A stretch of 64,000 bases of DNA from Sordaria brevicollis (Eukaryota > Ascomycota > Sordariomycetes > Sordariales > Sordariaceae): positions 744,001 through 808,000 of the forward strand of contig JAUTDP010000002.1 of assembly GCA_033439795.1 (NCBI GenBank). Direction: 5' to 3'. The position numbers and the translations under genes are program-made. How positions within the stretch are numbered: the stretch's first letter is position 1; every line of letters starts with the position of its first letter. Of this stretch, positions 37,355 to 48,929 are shown one piece after another. The notes beneath the pieces are model-generated. The model did no database searches. It was given only the letters and a program-made list of their open reading frames with translations, and had not been told where the DNA came from.

Positions 37355-37360
37355 TATAAA
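37355..37360 (+). promoter_or_regulatory. TATA box of the CGS-like gene
   Basis: TATAAA lies 64-69 bp before the ATG at 37424. The position supports that ATG over any start further upstream. Confidence 0.4.
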
Positions 37361-37423
37361 GATCCTTTGGACCCCGAGAGATTCGTGCTGTGGGCAACAG
37401 TCGACCAGATACAGCAGACTATT

Positions 37424-39439
37424 ATGACTGAAAGAGGCATCATTGAGCATCCGGAGCTCCTCAAATTGGGGGAGTCGCTTCCTCCTGGAGATCCTCATGT
37501 AAGTGGCTTCCATTCATCTTTCCACGACAACCATGTGCTGACAATGTCGACTCAGGGAGTCAGCGTCCATCTCCCAACATGGGAAGACACACTCGGCTGG
37601 GCCTCGCGAGACCGTCGCGTGCTGGACACCATGGTTACCGGCTACCCTCGCTTCTTCATTCCTCGAGTAGTCGAGCGTCTGGCCGAGCGACTCCTCGAGC
37701 ACTTCACCCAGACTCACGACCACACCAGCAACATCGATCTGAAGGACAAACACGCCTTGATCGTCTCCACGGCCCACCACGCGCTCATGTGCCGACAGTT
37801 CTTCCGGCAAAAAGTCGACCATACTTCAAAACAAGAAACCACATTCCCCATCCTCATCGCCCACTGGAACGGCACCATCACCTTCCTCCGCGAACACGAG
37901 GACCTCCCCCAAGTGAAGAACGAAACAACGCCACTCGGCCAAGAGGACATCTTCCTCCTCCCCTACCCCGTGGACATGTTCCCCGTCGCCAAAGCCTTCT
38001 GGCAACACACCGGCTTTGGTATCTCCAGCCGACGAGCAACATACTGGATGGATTCCGCCCCCTTTCTTCACCCCTCATCACAGGCACCACCACCACCGTT
38101 TTCTCCTTCCGAAACCACCACTGCCCTCTCCGCCATCCGCACCCGCCTCGCCAATTGCTACTCCACCCCCTCTTTACCCGTTGCCGATAAGGATGTGTTC
38201 CTCTACCCAACGGGCATGTCCTCCATAGCCGCTGTTTCAGCCGCTGTCAAATCCCTTGCTTCTCCCCAACTCACCGGGAAACGACAACCATCAGTGGCGC
38301 TGTTCGGGTTTCTCTACGTTGACACTTTAAAACTCCTCTCCACCCTTCTCGGCTTTCAGTTCAAGCTCTTTCCCTTCTCCACCCCCCTTTCTTCTCTCGA
38401 ACAGTCGCTAGAGTCCAAGGAGTTGGTGATTGATCTCTTGGTTACTGAGTTCCCTGGTAACCCCTTGTTGCAAAGTCCTGATTTGGTAAGACTATGGGAG
38501 TTGAGTAGACGGTTTGAGTTTGCGCTGGTGGTCGACGACACGGTGGGAGGGACGGGGGCGAATGTGAATGTTTTGGGGAGGTGCGATGCGGTGGTTAGTA
38601 GTTTGACGAAGATGGTTAGTGGGGGGTGTGATGTTATGGGGGGTTGTGCTGTGTTGAATCCTTCTTCGGAGAGATATGAGCAACTGTGGGAGGAGTTAAC
38701 GGGGTCCAGACCTGACCGAAACAGCGCAACAGATCTGGAGGGTGAGGAGATGCAGCAGTCAGGTGAAACAGATGGGATAGGTGACAGAAGAGCCGGGAAG
38801 AGAGACTCCGGCTACGCAGAGGAAGAACCTACACTCGCCTCCTCCGCCAAGGAACCTTACACCAAAAGCCCTTCCCAAAGGACCATAACCATCAAAAACG
38901 AAACAAAACAAGAAACAGAACGCAGCTGGTTCCCCACCGACATCACCTCCATGGACCACAACAGTCTGGACTTCATCCACCGCGTCCGCAAAGCCAGTTC
39001 CAACGCCGAGTGGATAGTCCAGACCCTCCTTCACCCACATAGCAGCGTGCAAGAGGTTTACTACCCCAAGGGATCATCGACGGAAGCCATATACGAGCAG
39101 TTCCGGGTTAAACCTACCTCCTCCGATAGTACTCCGGCAGCGGGAGATGAGGATCATGAGGGAGGATATGGATACTTGGTGTCGATCAAGTTCCAGACTC
39201 CAGCCAAGGCGAGGGCGTTTTATGACGCGCTGGATGTGGCCAAGGGGCCAAGTTTGGGAACGAACTTCACGCTTTGTTGTGCGTATACCCTGCTGGCGCA
39301 TTATCGGGAGTTGGAGTGGGCGGCGGAGTTTGGGGTGGTGGAGGATCTAGTGAGGATTAGTGTCGGGCTGGAAGAGAAGGGGTGGTTGGGGGAGAGGGTT
39401 GGTAGGGCGTTGGAGGCGGCCGGAAGATGCGAGGCGTGA
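37424..39439 (+). CDS. Cystathionine gamma-synthase-like PLP enzyme
   Basis: Exons 37424-37498 and 37556-39439 give about 652 residues. The 57-bp intron (GTAAGT, branch GTGCTGACA, acceptor CTCAG) is a multiple of three, so it hides in an open frame. Removing it restores G-D-P-H-G-V-S-V-H-L-P-T-W, followed by G-W-A-S-R-D and T-G-Y-P-R-F-F-I, typical of fungal cystathionine gamma-synthases. The PLP lysine is in S-S-L-T-K-M-V-S-G, preceded by the cofactor-binding Asp in V-V-D-D-T. Family members join O-acyl-homoserine and cysteine (transsulfuration, methionine synthesis) in the cytosol. After the PLP lysine there is an insertion of about 75 charged, probably disordered residues, which makes the protein longer than I expect for the family. 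A paralogue with a different thiol or amine substrate is possible. Confidence 0.85.
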   Translation: MTERGIIEHPELLKLGESLPPGDPHVSGFHSSFHDNHVLTMSTQGVSVHLPTWEDTLGWASRDRRVLDTMVTGYPRFFIPRVVERLAERLLEHFTQTHDHTSNIDLKDKHALIVSTAHHALMCRQFFRQKVDHTSKQETTFPILIAHWNGTITFLREHEDLPQVKNETTPLGQEDIFLLPYPVDMFPVAKAFWQHTGFGISSRRATYWMDSAPFLHPSSQAPPPPFSPSETTTALSAIRTRLANCYSTPSLPVADKDVFLYPTGMSSIAAVSAAVKSLASPQLTGKRQPSVALFGFLYVDTLKLLSTLLGFQFKLFPFSTPLSSLEQSLESKELVIDLLVTEFPGNPLLQSPDLVRLWELSRRFEFALVVDDTVGGTGANVNVLGRCDAVVSSLTKMVSGGCDVMGGCAVLNPSSERYEQLWEELTGSRPDRNSATDLEGEEMQQSGETDGIGDRRAGKRDSGYAEEEPTLASSAKEPYTKSPSQRTITIKNETKQETERSWFPTDITSMDHNSLDFIHRVRKASSNAEWIVQTLLHPHSSVQEVYYPKGSSTEAIYEQFRVKPTSSDSTPAAGDEDHEGGYGYLVSIKFQTPAKARAFYDALDVAKGPSLGTNFTLCCAYTLLAHYRELEWAAEFGVVEDLVRISVGLEEKGWLGERVGRALEAAGRCEA

Positions 39440-39677
39440 CCTCGCCACATCATGTGAGAGAAGGGCTGGAAGGTTGATAATCCGCAGGCAGGATTGTACC
39501 GCAACAGCGAGCGTAGGTATGCTTTGATCTGGAAACAATGAGTTAATGAGAATTGATACCCTAATGCACTTCACCCAACTTCGTCGCAGGCCTTCCGTTA
39601 AGGCATTCATTCTCTGGTTGTTATCTGCATACTCTCAAAATCTTCCCTCGTCCTCCATCTTCTGCACAGGAACCAAC

Positions 39678-40724
39678 TCAGTACGACGAAGGCATAACCG
39701 ACAGCCTCCCACCATCATTGACCAGAATCAGCCCATTGCAGAAGCTGCCAGCGCGACTCGCCAGATACAACACCGTACCAGCCATCTCCTCCTCCCCACC
39801 AAACTTCTTGGCCGGAATGAAGTGCTGACTGTCGAAAGTCTCGCTTCCAGGATCCCGACTACCGATCAGACCAGCCGCAAGCTCAGACGGGAACACTGCA
39901 ACACTCTCGTTAGCATCACCCTCCCCTTTTACACTTGGAAACAAGAAGAACTTACACCCCGGAGCCAACGCATTCGCCCGAATCCCATACGGCGCCAGCG
40001 CCGAGCTCGCCTGCTTAGTCAAGTAAATCATGGCCGCCTTGCTGCTTCCATACGCCGGCGTCGACACCGTCTTCCTGCTATACCCCGCAATGCTCGCCGT
40101 GACAATGATCTGGCTCTGCACACTCGGAACCTGACTCCCTTCCTTATCCGGCTTACCAAACCCTCCCTTCTCCACCGCATTCCTGTTGCCCGCTTCCAGC
40201 AGCTCCAAAAAGGCGACCATGGAGAAGAACGCCCCCGTGACGTTGGTGTTCAAAGCGCTCGTCATCTCTTCCATCTGGAAGTTGGTAAACAAGTTCTTGC
40301 GCACTTCGGAGAGGGGCAGGCTGGTGTCCCATTTGTTTGGAGGACCGAGAACGCCCGAGTTGGCGACGAAGAGGTTGATGTACCCGACGTCGTTGGTGAT
40401 TTTGTCGACGATCTTTTGGAGGGAGTCCTTGTTGGTGACGTCGCAGGTGAGGGCGACGAGGACGGCCGGGTTGGCTTTGGCGGCTTCGAGGAGAACGTCG
40501 GGGCGCCGGCCGAGGAGGTAGACGCGCTTGGCACCGTTGGCGGCGAGGGCGCGGGCCATCATTAGGCCGATGCCTGAAGTTCAATTAGCCGGAGGCAAGT
40601 AGTGATGGTGATAAGAGTGGGCGGGGGATGTACCTGTCCCGCCGCCGGTGATGACGGCTACCATGCCATTGACATTGAACAAGTTGTTCGCGCTGAGATT
40701 TGACATATTATTTCCGGAAGTCAT
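39678..40724 (-). CDS. Short-chain dehydrogenase/reductase (SDR)
   Basis: Three exons, 40724-40634, 40573-39956 and 39895-39678, give about 308 residues. Intron 1 is phase 1 (CAG|GTACAT, acceptor TTCAG). Intron 2 is 60 bp and in frame (GTAAGT, branch GCTAAC, acceptor TTGCAG). Removing intron 2 gives the familiar A-P-G-L-F-P-S-E-L block, strong support for the splice. The NAD(P) site T-G-G-G-T-G-I-G starts near residue 25. N-S-G replaces the usual N-A-G. Catalytic Ser is in V-T-A-S-I-A-G and Tyr/Lys in Y-G-S-S-K. This is a classical cytosolic SDR; the substrate is unknown. It converges on the CGS-like gene, with about 240 bp between the stop codons. Confidence 0.85.
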
Positions 40725-41532
40725 CTTGCTTGTTGGCATTTGTTGTAGAGTGAAGATCTGGGTTCTTGAGTCGTCGTCGTCGTCGTCGTGGACTGAGAAG
40801 GTCTTGGTTTCTTGTGAAGGTTCGCCAAAACAGGAATCAAGGATTGGATGATGTCATGCGTGGATGGGCTGACTTTCTACCTAACATGCGCTTTGCCTTA
40901 TGTATCAATGGTCTCATCCTCTTGCTTTATACATGGCACGATGCATCTCAAGAGTTGAAGGCTCTTCACTCGACGTTTCGGCTTTTTCTGTGGCACTTGC
41001 ATTAACTCCAGCTTCCGTCGTTTCAGCAATTCGGACTTATTGGGGATTGCCGAAGACTTGTGTAGGACAGGGCGGCGGTAGCTCTAAATCCGTTTGGCTG
41101 AATGGCCATGGTTGGATGGTGATGATGCTGCAGAATGTAACTGCTAACCGTGTTATCACTTGGTAACAGAAGAAGGTCGTGGAGTTTTGAGCCAAATTCG
41201 AGATTGATCGTCCAGGTTGCTTCCCAGAGGAACGTTTGCAAAGACCAGTACTATTGACGCCGGAGTTAAGTTAAAAGATCGTTTTGAACGAAGGTCGTTA
41301 TTAAAACAAGCCGGGACATGTTTGATATTGGTGTTAGTAAGAACGACATGGTCTAACGCTTGGGCCAAGTGACACCAATAAACGAGATGCGCCGAGACCA
41401 AGACCGTCAAGACGAGCACACCCAAACCCGCCAAGTTCACCAAGAAACCAACAAAAAAGCATTCGCAAAAATGAACAAAAACAGCTTGCGAAAAACTGCA
41501 AAAAAGAAGATGTTATCGAACATCGGGAATTG
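40725..41532. other. Intergenic, SDR promoter side
   Basis: No gene seen. A short GTC repeat lies at about 40770-40790. Confidence 0.5.
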
Positions 41533-41626
41533 AGCCCGACGTGGGGGTCGAACCCACAGCCTTGAGATTTTCATTACGGAACAACTCCTTAAGAGTCTCA
41601 CGCTCTACCGATTGAGCTAGCCGGGC
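41533..41626 (-). tRNA. tRNA-Lys(CUU) with intron
   Basis: The minus strand folds as a full tRNA. Acceptor stem GCCCGGC pairs with GTCGGGC (one G-U). D-arm is TAGCTCAATCGGTAGAGC and T-arm GTGGG-TTCGACC-CCCAC. The anticodon loop is CTCTTAA, with anticodon CTT at 41593-41591. About 20 nt (roughly 41569-41588) interrupt the sequence one base 3' of the anticodon, the canonical position for a tRNA intron. Without them the anticodon stem TGAGA/TCTCA closes. CCA is not encoded, as expected in eukaryotes. Confidence 0.95.
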
Positions 41627-42530
41627 AGCAAATGCTGCCAATTGTTGGAAGTACCGCTGAGAACCAGCACTCAAGAACCCAAAACAGGCGGTGATGCATT
41701 GCTTGGGCAAACCATGAAGACAACGCCACGCATGCACCTCTGGACGACATGTCCGCGAGACAAGCAACCTGCAAAGTCCAAATACTTGGCTGAAATCTTC
41801 CCTTGATCCGTCGATAATGAGGTTGTGCGAGGCAAGATAGAAAAGATGAGCGACGAGCGTCGCGGTGGTAATGGCGGTGCACAATTGTCCGTTGGTGTTG
41901 AGCTCCTGAACTCCCGGGTAGCCAGAGCAACTACCGGGTAGGTCAAAGACGACGGGATCTGAGGACGACCACGGCGTGTAAATTCGCAATGGAAATGGAA
42001 ATGGCCATTGATGGGTTCTGCGCTGGCCATCAAGATTCTTATGGAGCATTGCGTTAACAAATTGTTCAGAACGGTATTGCTGGCGGTGACGACGTGATGC
42101 AATGTTGAAGTTCAGAGGATGGGAGAGACGAAGCGCATGCAATGACATGTCATCGTCAACACAGGGAGCTGGCGCGGGGTTGATAGCAGCTGATAAGGGT
42201 TGGGGTTGGATATGGGAGCATCTGCGGCCTCGCAGATTTTCCGCAAGCTGTCATTGGCCGCGCAACACTGTCACAGAAAGAGGGGTCCACATGTCCGATT
42301 CGCGGGGCCGGGCCGCGTTCTGGAATTTGGGAAATTGTGAGTCAAAGCCCCACCATGCCATTGCCAGACGGAGACTCCAGTACGGCGCTGCTCCCCGGGA
42401 TTTGACCACTGAAGCCGCCGCCCAGCTCCAAGCCCGCAAGATCCGCTTCGCCTGCCGCCTCCGAATTCCGATTCCGTCTGTTGTTTTTGTGCATAACACC
42501 AGACAGTCCCCGACACCACACATATTCAAA
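41627..42530. other. Intergenic between tRNA-Lys and PheRS alpha
   Basis: No gene seen. An open frame upstream of the PheRS start is continuous with it from 42102 but looks non-coding. The ATG at 42531 fits the family N-terminus. Confidence 0.5.
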
Positions 42531-44225
42531 ATGGCGCCCCCAACAAACACCACCGCGTCCTCGGACGACCTCGCGACCGACATCCTCGCTGCCCTCGACA
42601 AGTCGCAGCCCCTCCTCTCCAGCGATGCCTTCCCCAGCGCCACCTTTGTCGACCTCAAGGCCGCCCTCGACAGGCTAGCCTCGCGCGAGATGGTAAGATA
42701 CGACACCATCGAGCGCCAGGAAGCCCTTCTCGAACCCGAAGCCGAACAGATTGCCGCCAATGGCTCCCACGAGGCCCGCGTCTTCGAGGCCCTGCGCAAG
42801 GCCGTCGAGGGCCTGTCGGTCAAGGAGCTGGAGGAGGCCATCGGCGACAAGAACGTGGTCAAGATCGGCCAGGGCAAGGCCTTCAAGGAGAAGTGGATCA
42901 GCAAGACCAAGGACGGCAAGTTCACGGCCGTCGCCGACACCATCACCGACACCACCCAGGAGCAGATCAAGATCGTCCAGCAGACCAAGACGCATCCCGA
43001 CGCCAAGATCCTCGCCGACCTCAAGAAGCGCAAGCTCATCCGCACCCAAAACATCTTCTCCTTCAAGATCCACAAGGGCCCCAAGTTCGCCCTCAAGATC
43101 CCCGAGGAGGCCACCGACCTGACCGCCGACATGATCGCCTCGGGCGCCTGGAAGACGGCCACCTTCAAGCCCTACAACTTCAAGGCCCTCGGCGCCACCC
43201 AGAACGGCGGCGCTCTGCACCCCCTCAACAAGGTGCGCCAGGAGCTGCGCAACATCTTCTTCGAGATGGGCTTCGAGGAGATGCCCACGGACAAGTTCGT
43301 CGAGTCCGGTTTCTGGAACTTCGACGCCCTCTTCGTGCCCCAGCAGCACCCGGCCCGCGATCTGCAAGACACCTTCTACATCTCCGACCCCAAGGCCGCC
43401 GACTTCCCGCGCGCCGACTCACCAGACGACACCAAGGACTACCAGGCCTACTGGGACAACGTCAAGGCCGTGCACCAGGACGGCAAGTACGGCTCCATCG
43501 GGTACCGCTACCCCTGGTCCGGCGACGAGTCTTTGCGTTTGGTCCTGCGCACACACACCACCGCCATCAGCGCAAACATGCTGCACAAGCTGGCGGCCAC
43601 CAAGGGCCCCGACGGCCGTCCTCCCCCGGCGCGCTACTTCTCCATCGACCGCGTCTTCCGCAACGAGACCGTCGACGCTACACATTTGGCCGAGTTCCAC
43701 CAGGTCGAGGGTGTCATTGCCGATTACGGCCTGACGCTCGGCGGTCTGATGGAGTTCATGGAGATCTTCTTTGGCAAGATGGGTCTGCATGACTTGCAGT
43801 TCAAGCCCGCTTATAACCCGTATACCGAGCCCTCGATGGAGATTTTCGCTTACCGTATGTTTTCCCCTACTTTGCTTGGGAAGAAACAAGATGCTAACAC
43901 AGGTGTTCAACAAAAACAGACAAGGGCCTCGGCAAGCTCGTCGAGATTGGCAACTCCGGCATGTTCCGCGCCGAAATGTTGGAGTCTATGGGTCTTCCGT
44001 ACGTTTATTTCTATCCCTCCCCTTACCCCCTCCTTTTCTTGCCTCTACCCTTACGGCTACTAACAACCCCCAAGCAAGGACATGCGCGTCTTCGGCTGGG
44101 GCTTGTCCCTCGAGCGCCCCACCATGATCAAGTACGGCATCTCCAACATTCGCGAGCTGCTGGGCCACAAGGTCGATTTGGAGTTTGTGCAGGGCAGCCC
44201 GGCTGTTTTGCTTGGCGAGGAGTAA
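42531..44225 (+). CDS. FRS2: Cytosolic phenylalanyl-tRNA synthetase alpha subunit
   Basis: Exons 42531-43854, 43920-43998 and 44075-44225 give 517 residues, the usual size. Introns are 65 bp (GTATGT, branch GCTAAC, acceptor AACAG) and 76 bp (GTACGT, branch ACTAAC, acceptor CCAAG). The N-terminal 200 residues are winged-helix type and bind tRNA. The class II core follows: motif 2 as [11 protein letters not shown] then [10 protein letters not shown], and motif 3 as [11 protein letters not shown]. The subunit charges tRNA-Phe in an alpha2-beta2 complex with the beta subunit, which is not in this window. The strong codon bias (C in third position) fits a highly expressed housekeeping gene. The symbol follows the yeast name. 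Confidence 0.95.
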
Positions 44226-46030
44226 ATTGTAGATTTTGGGAACAAAAAAAAGTAATGATTGAAGCGAGCTACTAGACACTATGATACCGCGATATAAAAT
44301 GGAGTTTGATGTTCAGTTTGGCAGTTGGCTTAATTATGGATGTGGGGGCTGATTGGGGTTGTGATGTCAGTTTTGATGTGACGGGGGTCATGATATGGAG
44401 TTAACCTTCGATCAGAGGACAACTAGGACCAGTTGGCGATGGTGGATGTCGTTCATCAAGTAAGGGGGAAGACTACACCCAATTGCTTCCTGGCTGCAAC
44501 CTGCGCTCAATATGGCCAGCCCTTCTTGTTTCGACAAGATGGGAAAACCGTGATAGCGGAGCCTTCGTACCTCAGATGGGCCAAGACGAAGAGGACACCA
44601 ACTATCGGATTTGCTGGAAAGTGAATCACCCCATCTCCGTCTCTCTCGATGTCTTCTGATCAGATCTGGTGCACTTTCTGGTTTGGCACCCTTTTCCCCT
44701 TCTCCTGGAGCCTCAAACATCCACGAAGAACGTATCCGCAAGAAAAACAACCTGTCCTATCCTCGGCTCGTTTCACCACTTCTTCAAACAGATGGGGACT
44801 CAGGTCTAGTCTTGTTCTAGCATTCGCCTCCCCTTGAGACAGGTACGAGTGAGAGTGGACATGGTTTGTTTACATGTTTTCTCTCTACTTTACGTATCAC
44901 TAGTTAAGTAAACAAAATAAACAGAATCAAGTCTTTGCAAGTCGTCAAGCTTTCTTCGTTGATGTGATCGTCAATGCGCAAGTCCACCATCGTCCAGAAT
45001 GTGCACGGTCGACGGAGCGGCGCGGGCCTGAATCATGGACCGGGCACCCTTGCCGAATACGAATGCGAATGCAACAATGCCAAGTGGACCTCGCGATGCA
45101 TGCATCCCCAAAAAGGGGAGAAAGTAAACAAACCCCTTTTGCACGCAGGGTTGGTGGCTTGGCGTTGGCTTTATTTAGACGTCAACTCTTCGCTTTGCAC
45201 TTGTCAGTTGGCGGATTCGACGCTGAAGAAGCAACAACTGAGTTGGAATCAGCAACACACAATGCACTTTCCTGACTATTATCGGTGTCCAAGATGTGGA
45301 AGATGTGAAATGCACAATTTGAGCATCACGCAGCTTGTACGAATACGCTGCACAACTCGACTCCAATTCGGTTCCAAACTCCTTCTTGGAGTTGTGCACT
45401 CTCGTCGCTCTCAGACTCTCCTCCTCTTCCGGATCCTCCCAAACCGAACGTTCATCTCGCCACCCGTCTCAAATTTCTCACTACTCCTGAGATGAATGAC
45501 GCAGACAAGTACCGGCTTCCCTGTCCAGTCTTCATATCTCTGTCCAAACACCGCGCATTCGCCCGCTGATGATCCCGGTGGCCCCACAGTCTTGATTCGA
45601 AACCATTCTCAACTTGGGGACTGCATCCTTGTTGTTCACAAGTTGCGATGCCTAGCTCATAGACAGCCTTGTTATCCGCCTATAGATACGTTTCCCAAAA
45701 ATAGCGTATGATGTCGATCCGGCACCACCTCCGAGACACAGCCCGGTCCCAGCCCTAAAAGGAGCCCTGGACCCCAGGAGTTATGTATCGGAAAACTATT
45801 TCACCGGTTTGTCTTCAGATGGTTTCACAACTAAGCAGCATCTGACCATCATGAGCCCATTCGAGACCGTAGGAGACTGAAGCGTGTGAAATGGATTCTC
45901 CAGGAAGGGAAGACGTGAGAGAGTTCCGGCTTTGTTCTCCTTACGACCCACGGATGTCAAACACCAGATCGCGTTGACTCTAGACACCGAATGCCAAACT
46001 GAGACCGATAACGAATACGAGCTTTTGGTC
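44226..46030. other. Intergenic, nothing recognised
   Basis: Scattered short frames on both strands, the longest about 170 codons (plus, 44974), without domains. Confidence 0.45.
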
Positions 46031-46037
46031 TATATAA
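46031..46037 (+). promoter_or_regulatory. TATA box of secreted repeat protein gene
   Basis: TATATAA is followed by about 320 bp of CT-rich leader up to the ATG at 46359. It is a plausible core promoter, at a distance that implies a long 5' UTR. Confidence 0.35.
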
Positions 46038-46358
46038 CCATCGCTCATTCTGTCGTTCCTGGAGGTTCGTTCTGATCTGTAGCCGCATCAGCAGCAACAG
46101 GGACACTTCTCCTTGTCTCTTCAACTCAACCACATAGTTGAGTCTGGTACTCTTGACTCTTGAGTTCTTTTCTTTTCTGACTGCAGGCTTCAGTCACCCT
46201 TTTCACATTTACTTACCTTTTAATTTTTGACCGCTTGGCCATTGCGCCTCAACATCTCCACTTCAATCTCTCCGTCAACAAGACAAAAGTTAGCTTCGGC
46301 TTGAACGACTTCGACAACTTGTACAACACTCCAGACCTACCAATATCGAGAACTCAAA

Positions 46359-47716
46359 ATGAAGTTCACTTCCTTCCTCTTCCTCACCACCGCTCTCGGG
46401 GCCTACGCCGCTCCCACCGGCCTCGCTCCCAGGGACTCCTCTTCACTCGCCGCTCGCAACCCCGACGCGCCGAGTATCATCACCGCTCCGCCGCCTACCA
46501 TTCGTGGCGGCTCCAGGCGCTCAGTTCCTGTCCGTCGTGATCCTCAGCGTGGTGGCGGCCAAGCTCCTCCTCCACCACCTCCCCTCAACAGCAGGGGGGC
46601 CAACGAGGAGGCCAAGCTCCTCCTCCACCTCCCCCTCAGGGTCAAGCAGCTGGTCAGAGAGGTGGCCAAGCTCCTCCTCCACCACCTCCTCCTCAAGGTG
46701 CCGCAGCTGGCCAGCGTGGCGGCCAAGCTCCCCCACCACCACCTCCTCCTCGGGGTCAAGCAACTGGTGGTCAGAGAGGTGGCCAGGCCCCTCCTCCACC
46801 TCCACCTCCACCTCGTCAGGGACAGGCCCAGGGTGGTCAGCGTGGTGGCCAAGCTCCCCCCCCTCCTCCCCCACAGCAGCAGGGTGGTCAACGTGGAGGA
46901 CAAGCAGCCGCTCCTCCTCCTCCCCAGCGACAACAACAGGGCGGCCAACGCGGTGGCCAAGCCCCGCCACCTCCTCCCTCGCCGCGTCGCGCTAGGGCAG
47001 TCGTCTTTGAAGATGGTGGTGACTTTGTCGAACCGAGTGTAGTTGCGAAGAGACAGCGTGGTGGTGGTGGTCGTGGTGGTGGTGCCCCTGCCGGTGGTGC
47101 TCCTGCTGGAGGTGCTCCTGCTGGTGGTGCTCCTGCTGGTGGTGCTCCTGCTGGTGGTGCTCCTGCCGGTGGTGCTCCTGCTGGTGGTGCTCCTGCTGGT
47201 GGTGCTCCTGCCGGTGGTGCTCCTGCTGGTGGTGCTCCTGCCGGTGGTGCTCCTGCTGGTGGTGCTCCTGCTGGTGGTGCTCCTGCCGGTGGTGCTCCTG
47301 CTGGTGGTGCTCCTGCTGGTGGTGCTCCTGCCGGTGGTGCTCCTGCCGGTGGTCGCGGTGGAGGTGCTCCTGCTGGTGGTGCTCCTGCTGGTGGTGCTCC
47401 TGCTGGTGGTTCTCCTGCTGGTGGTCGCGGTGGAGGTGCTCCTGCCGGTGGTGCTCCTGCCGGTGGTCGCGGTGGAGGTGCTCCTGCTGGTGGTGCTCCT
47501 GCTGGTGGTGCTCCTGCTGGTGGTTCTCCTGCTGGTGGTCGCGGTGGAGGTGCTCCTGCCGGTGGTGCTGCGGATGGAGGCGGTCGCGGTGGCGGCGCTG
47601 CTGCCGGTGGTGCTGCCGCGGGTGGTGCCGGTCGTGGTGGTGGCGGAGCTGCTGCTGGCGGAGCTCCTCAAGGCGGCGCTCGTCCACGTGCTCTCGAGGT
47701 CGCGTTCGAAGGTTGA
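46359..47716 (+). CDS. Secreted Pro-rich / GGAPA-repeat protein, frameshifted
   Basis: The ATG at 46359 opens a clear signal peptide (MKFTSFLFLTTALGAYAAP, cleavage after about residue 18). A region with R-D and R-R processing-like sites follows, then G-G-Q-A followed by six prolines. At about 46581-46586 the reading frame shifts by one base. The continuing frame is open to TGA at 47714-47716. It holds seven or eight units of the form G-Q-R-G-G-Q-A followed by 5-8 Pro, a short non-repetitive linker (V-F-E-D-G-G-D-F-V-E-P) and more than 25 copies of G-G-A-P-A. The same motif on both sides of the shift argues for one ancestral frame of about 452 residues. The shift lies in a C-run, so a sequencing error is as likely as a real lesion. 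A cell-wall or extracellular structural role is an inference. The frame without correction ends at 47042. Confidence 0.6.
47081..47571 (+). repeat. 15-bp tandem repeat encoding GGAPA
   Basis: Tandem GGTGGTGCTCCTGCT units with T/C variation in the last codon and occasional GGTCGCGGTGGAGGT inserts. The T/C pattern itself repeats at a higher order, suggesting expansion in multi-unit blocks. The minus strand is also open through it. Confidence 0.9.
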
Positions 47717-48610
47717 GCCATTGTCACATCGCCGTACCAGAATAATGAGTCTCGAAGACAACTTGCGCAGATTTGAGTTGGTGATTCGCTTCTGATGGAT
47801 TGTGGTCGGATCGAGATTGGACACTGCGACGGATGGATGTGACTTGTTAGCGTTGTTCAACTTTGGTCTTCTTTCATTCGTTACATGTTGGACGGGCAAA
47901 TCGGAATTTGGACTTTGACGGTTCTTTTATACCCACTGTTGTCATTCATTGTTGTAGTGCTCTGGACATAGGAACTGTCCGAGACATTGGCTACACGTAG
48001 CTGCTGTAGATAGAAATGTCAGAATGTTAACCAGACTTTCGCAACGAAGGATGCAAAGTGACGAATGCATAAGTGCCGCGTGCATCTTGATTAATAAAAA
48101 GTTAATGTCGATAGCACCATGATCGTTCAAATCGCAGAATTGAAGGATTGGCGGTGACTTGTTGTGTTGGGGTGGTGCTAAATTATTGTTTCTGGAACGA
48201 AAAAAGACGATGTCAAAGGAAGAAGATTGTTTCTCGTTAAAAATTTTTGTCTTGAGCTCGGCCACCCCGACTTTGCCAGCAAAGACAAGTGGAAGGAACG
48301 GGTGTCGTCAGCATACACTTTTGACATCCAAGAGCGGCAGCCGGCAAGTGTACCCGACCAGATGCCAAGCCTTTGAGTTCCTGACAATGATGCAGGCACT
48401 TTCCTTCCTGCCCACCAAGTCCCATAGTTGCATTAGAAAAGTTTGAGTAATAGAAAAAGTGCGAAAAAATAGATGTTGATGCAGAATGCAATTGCGAACA
48501 TTGCATATTGTGCTAAGAACAATTATAAAAAAGAAAAAAGTATTGCAACATGCATGGCTCGAACACCCCCGAACCTTCAAAATTCCAAAGTGCAAAAAAG
48601 TCCCCAAAAA
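47717..48610. other. Intergenic, nothing recognised
   Basis: Short frames only. No RNA or repeat was recognised. Confidence 0.45.
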
Positions 48611-48615
48611 ATTTG

Positions 48616-48915
48616 GGGCCCCCCAGTGGGATTCGAACTCAGAAGGCGCCGCTAAGCTGGAAGGGAGTAGAAGAGCCCTATTTGCGTAACCTGAAGACGC
48701 CAGCTGCGACGGCCAGCTGCCGGACACCAGTCGATTGTTGCCATTCAGCACCGCCAGGCACCTAATTCGGTAGAATGCCCTTTTTTGACGGCCCGGCCTC
48801 AAGGAAATCCGAACAGCCCGTCTGTTCGTGATGGCCTAGGTTCGAGAACCTTGAACAGCGCAGTAGCACAAAGTTTTGACACCTATGCACCACACCGCTC
48901 GGCCACCGGCCTATG
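48616..48915 (-). mobile_element. tRNA-like SINE / Pol III element, copy 8
   Basis: Minus strand. A box GTGGCCGAGCGG (about 48894-48906), B box AGTTCGAATCC (about 48629-48640) and a T6 run beyond the 3' end. The hairpin stem is AGCTGG/CCAGCT around 48654-48707, with the loop GTTACGCAAATAGGGC. Leader AGTACCAAAT precedes the A box. The middle is more diverged than in other copies, and end pairing is weaker. Confidence 0.7.
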
Positions 48916-48929
48916 GTATTTGGTACTAG

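Noticed and set aside
42675..43367. Long frames opposite and offset to the PheRS alpha gene
   Set aside because: High GC third positions open all frames here. Only the PheRS frame carries class II synthetase motifs.
46544..47899. 451-codon minus-strand frame rich in Ser/Thr/Arg
   Set aside because: It is the complement of the GGAPA and Pro-rich repeats. The plus strand has a signal peptide and meaningful repeat wording, and the minus frame has no domain.
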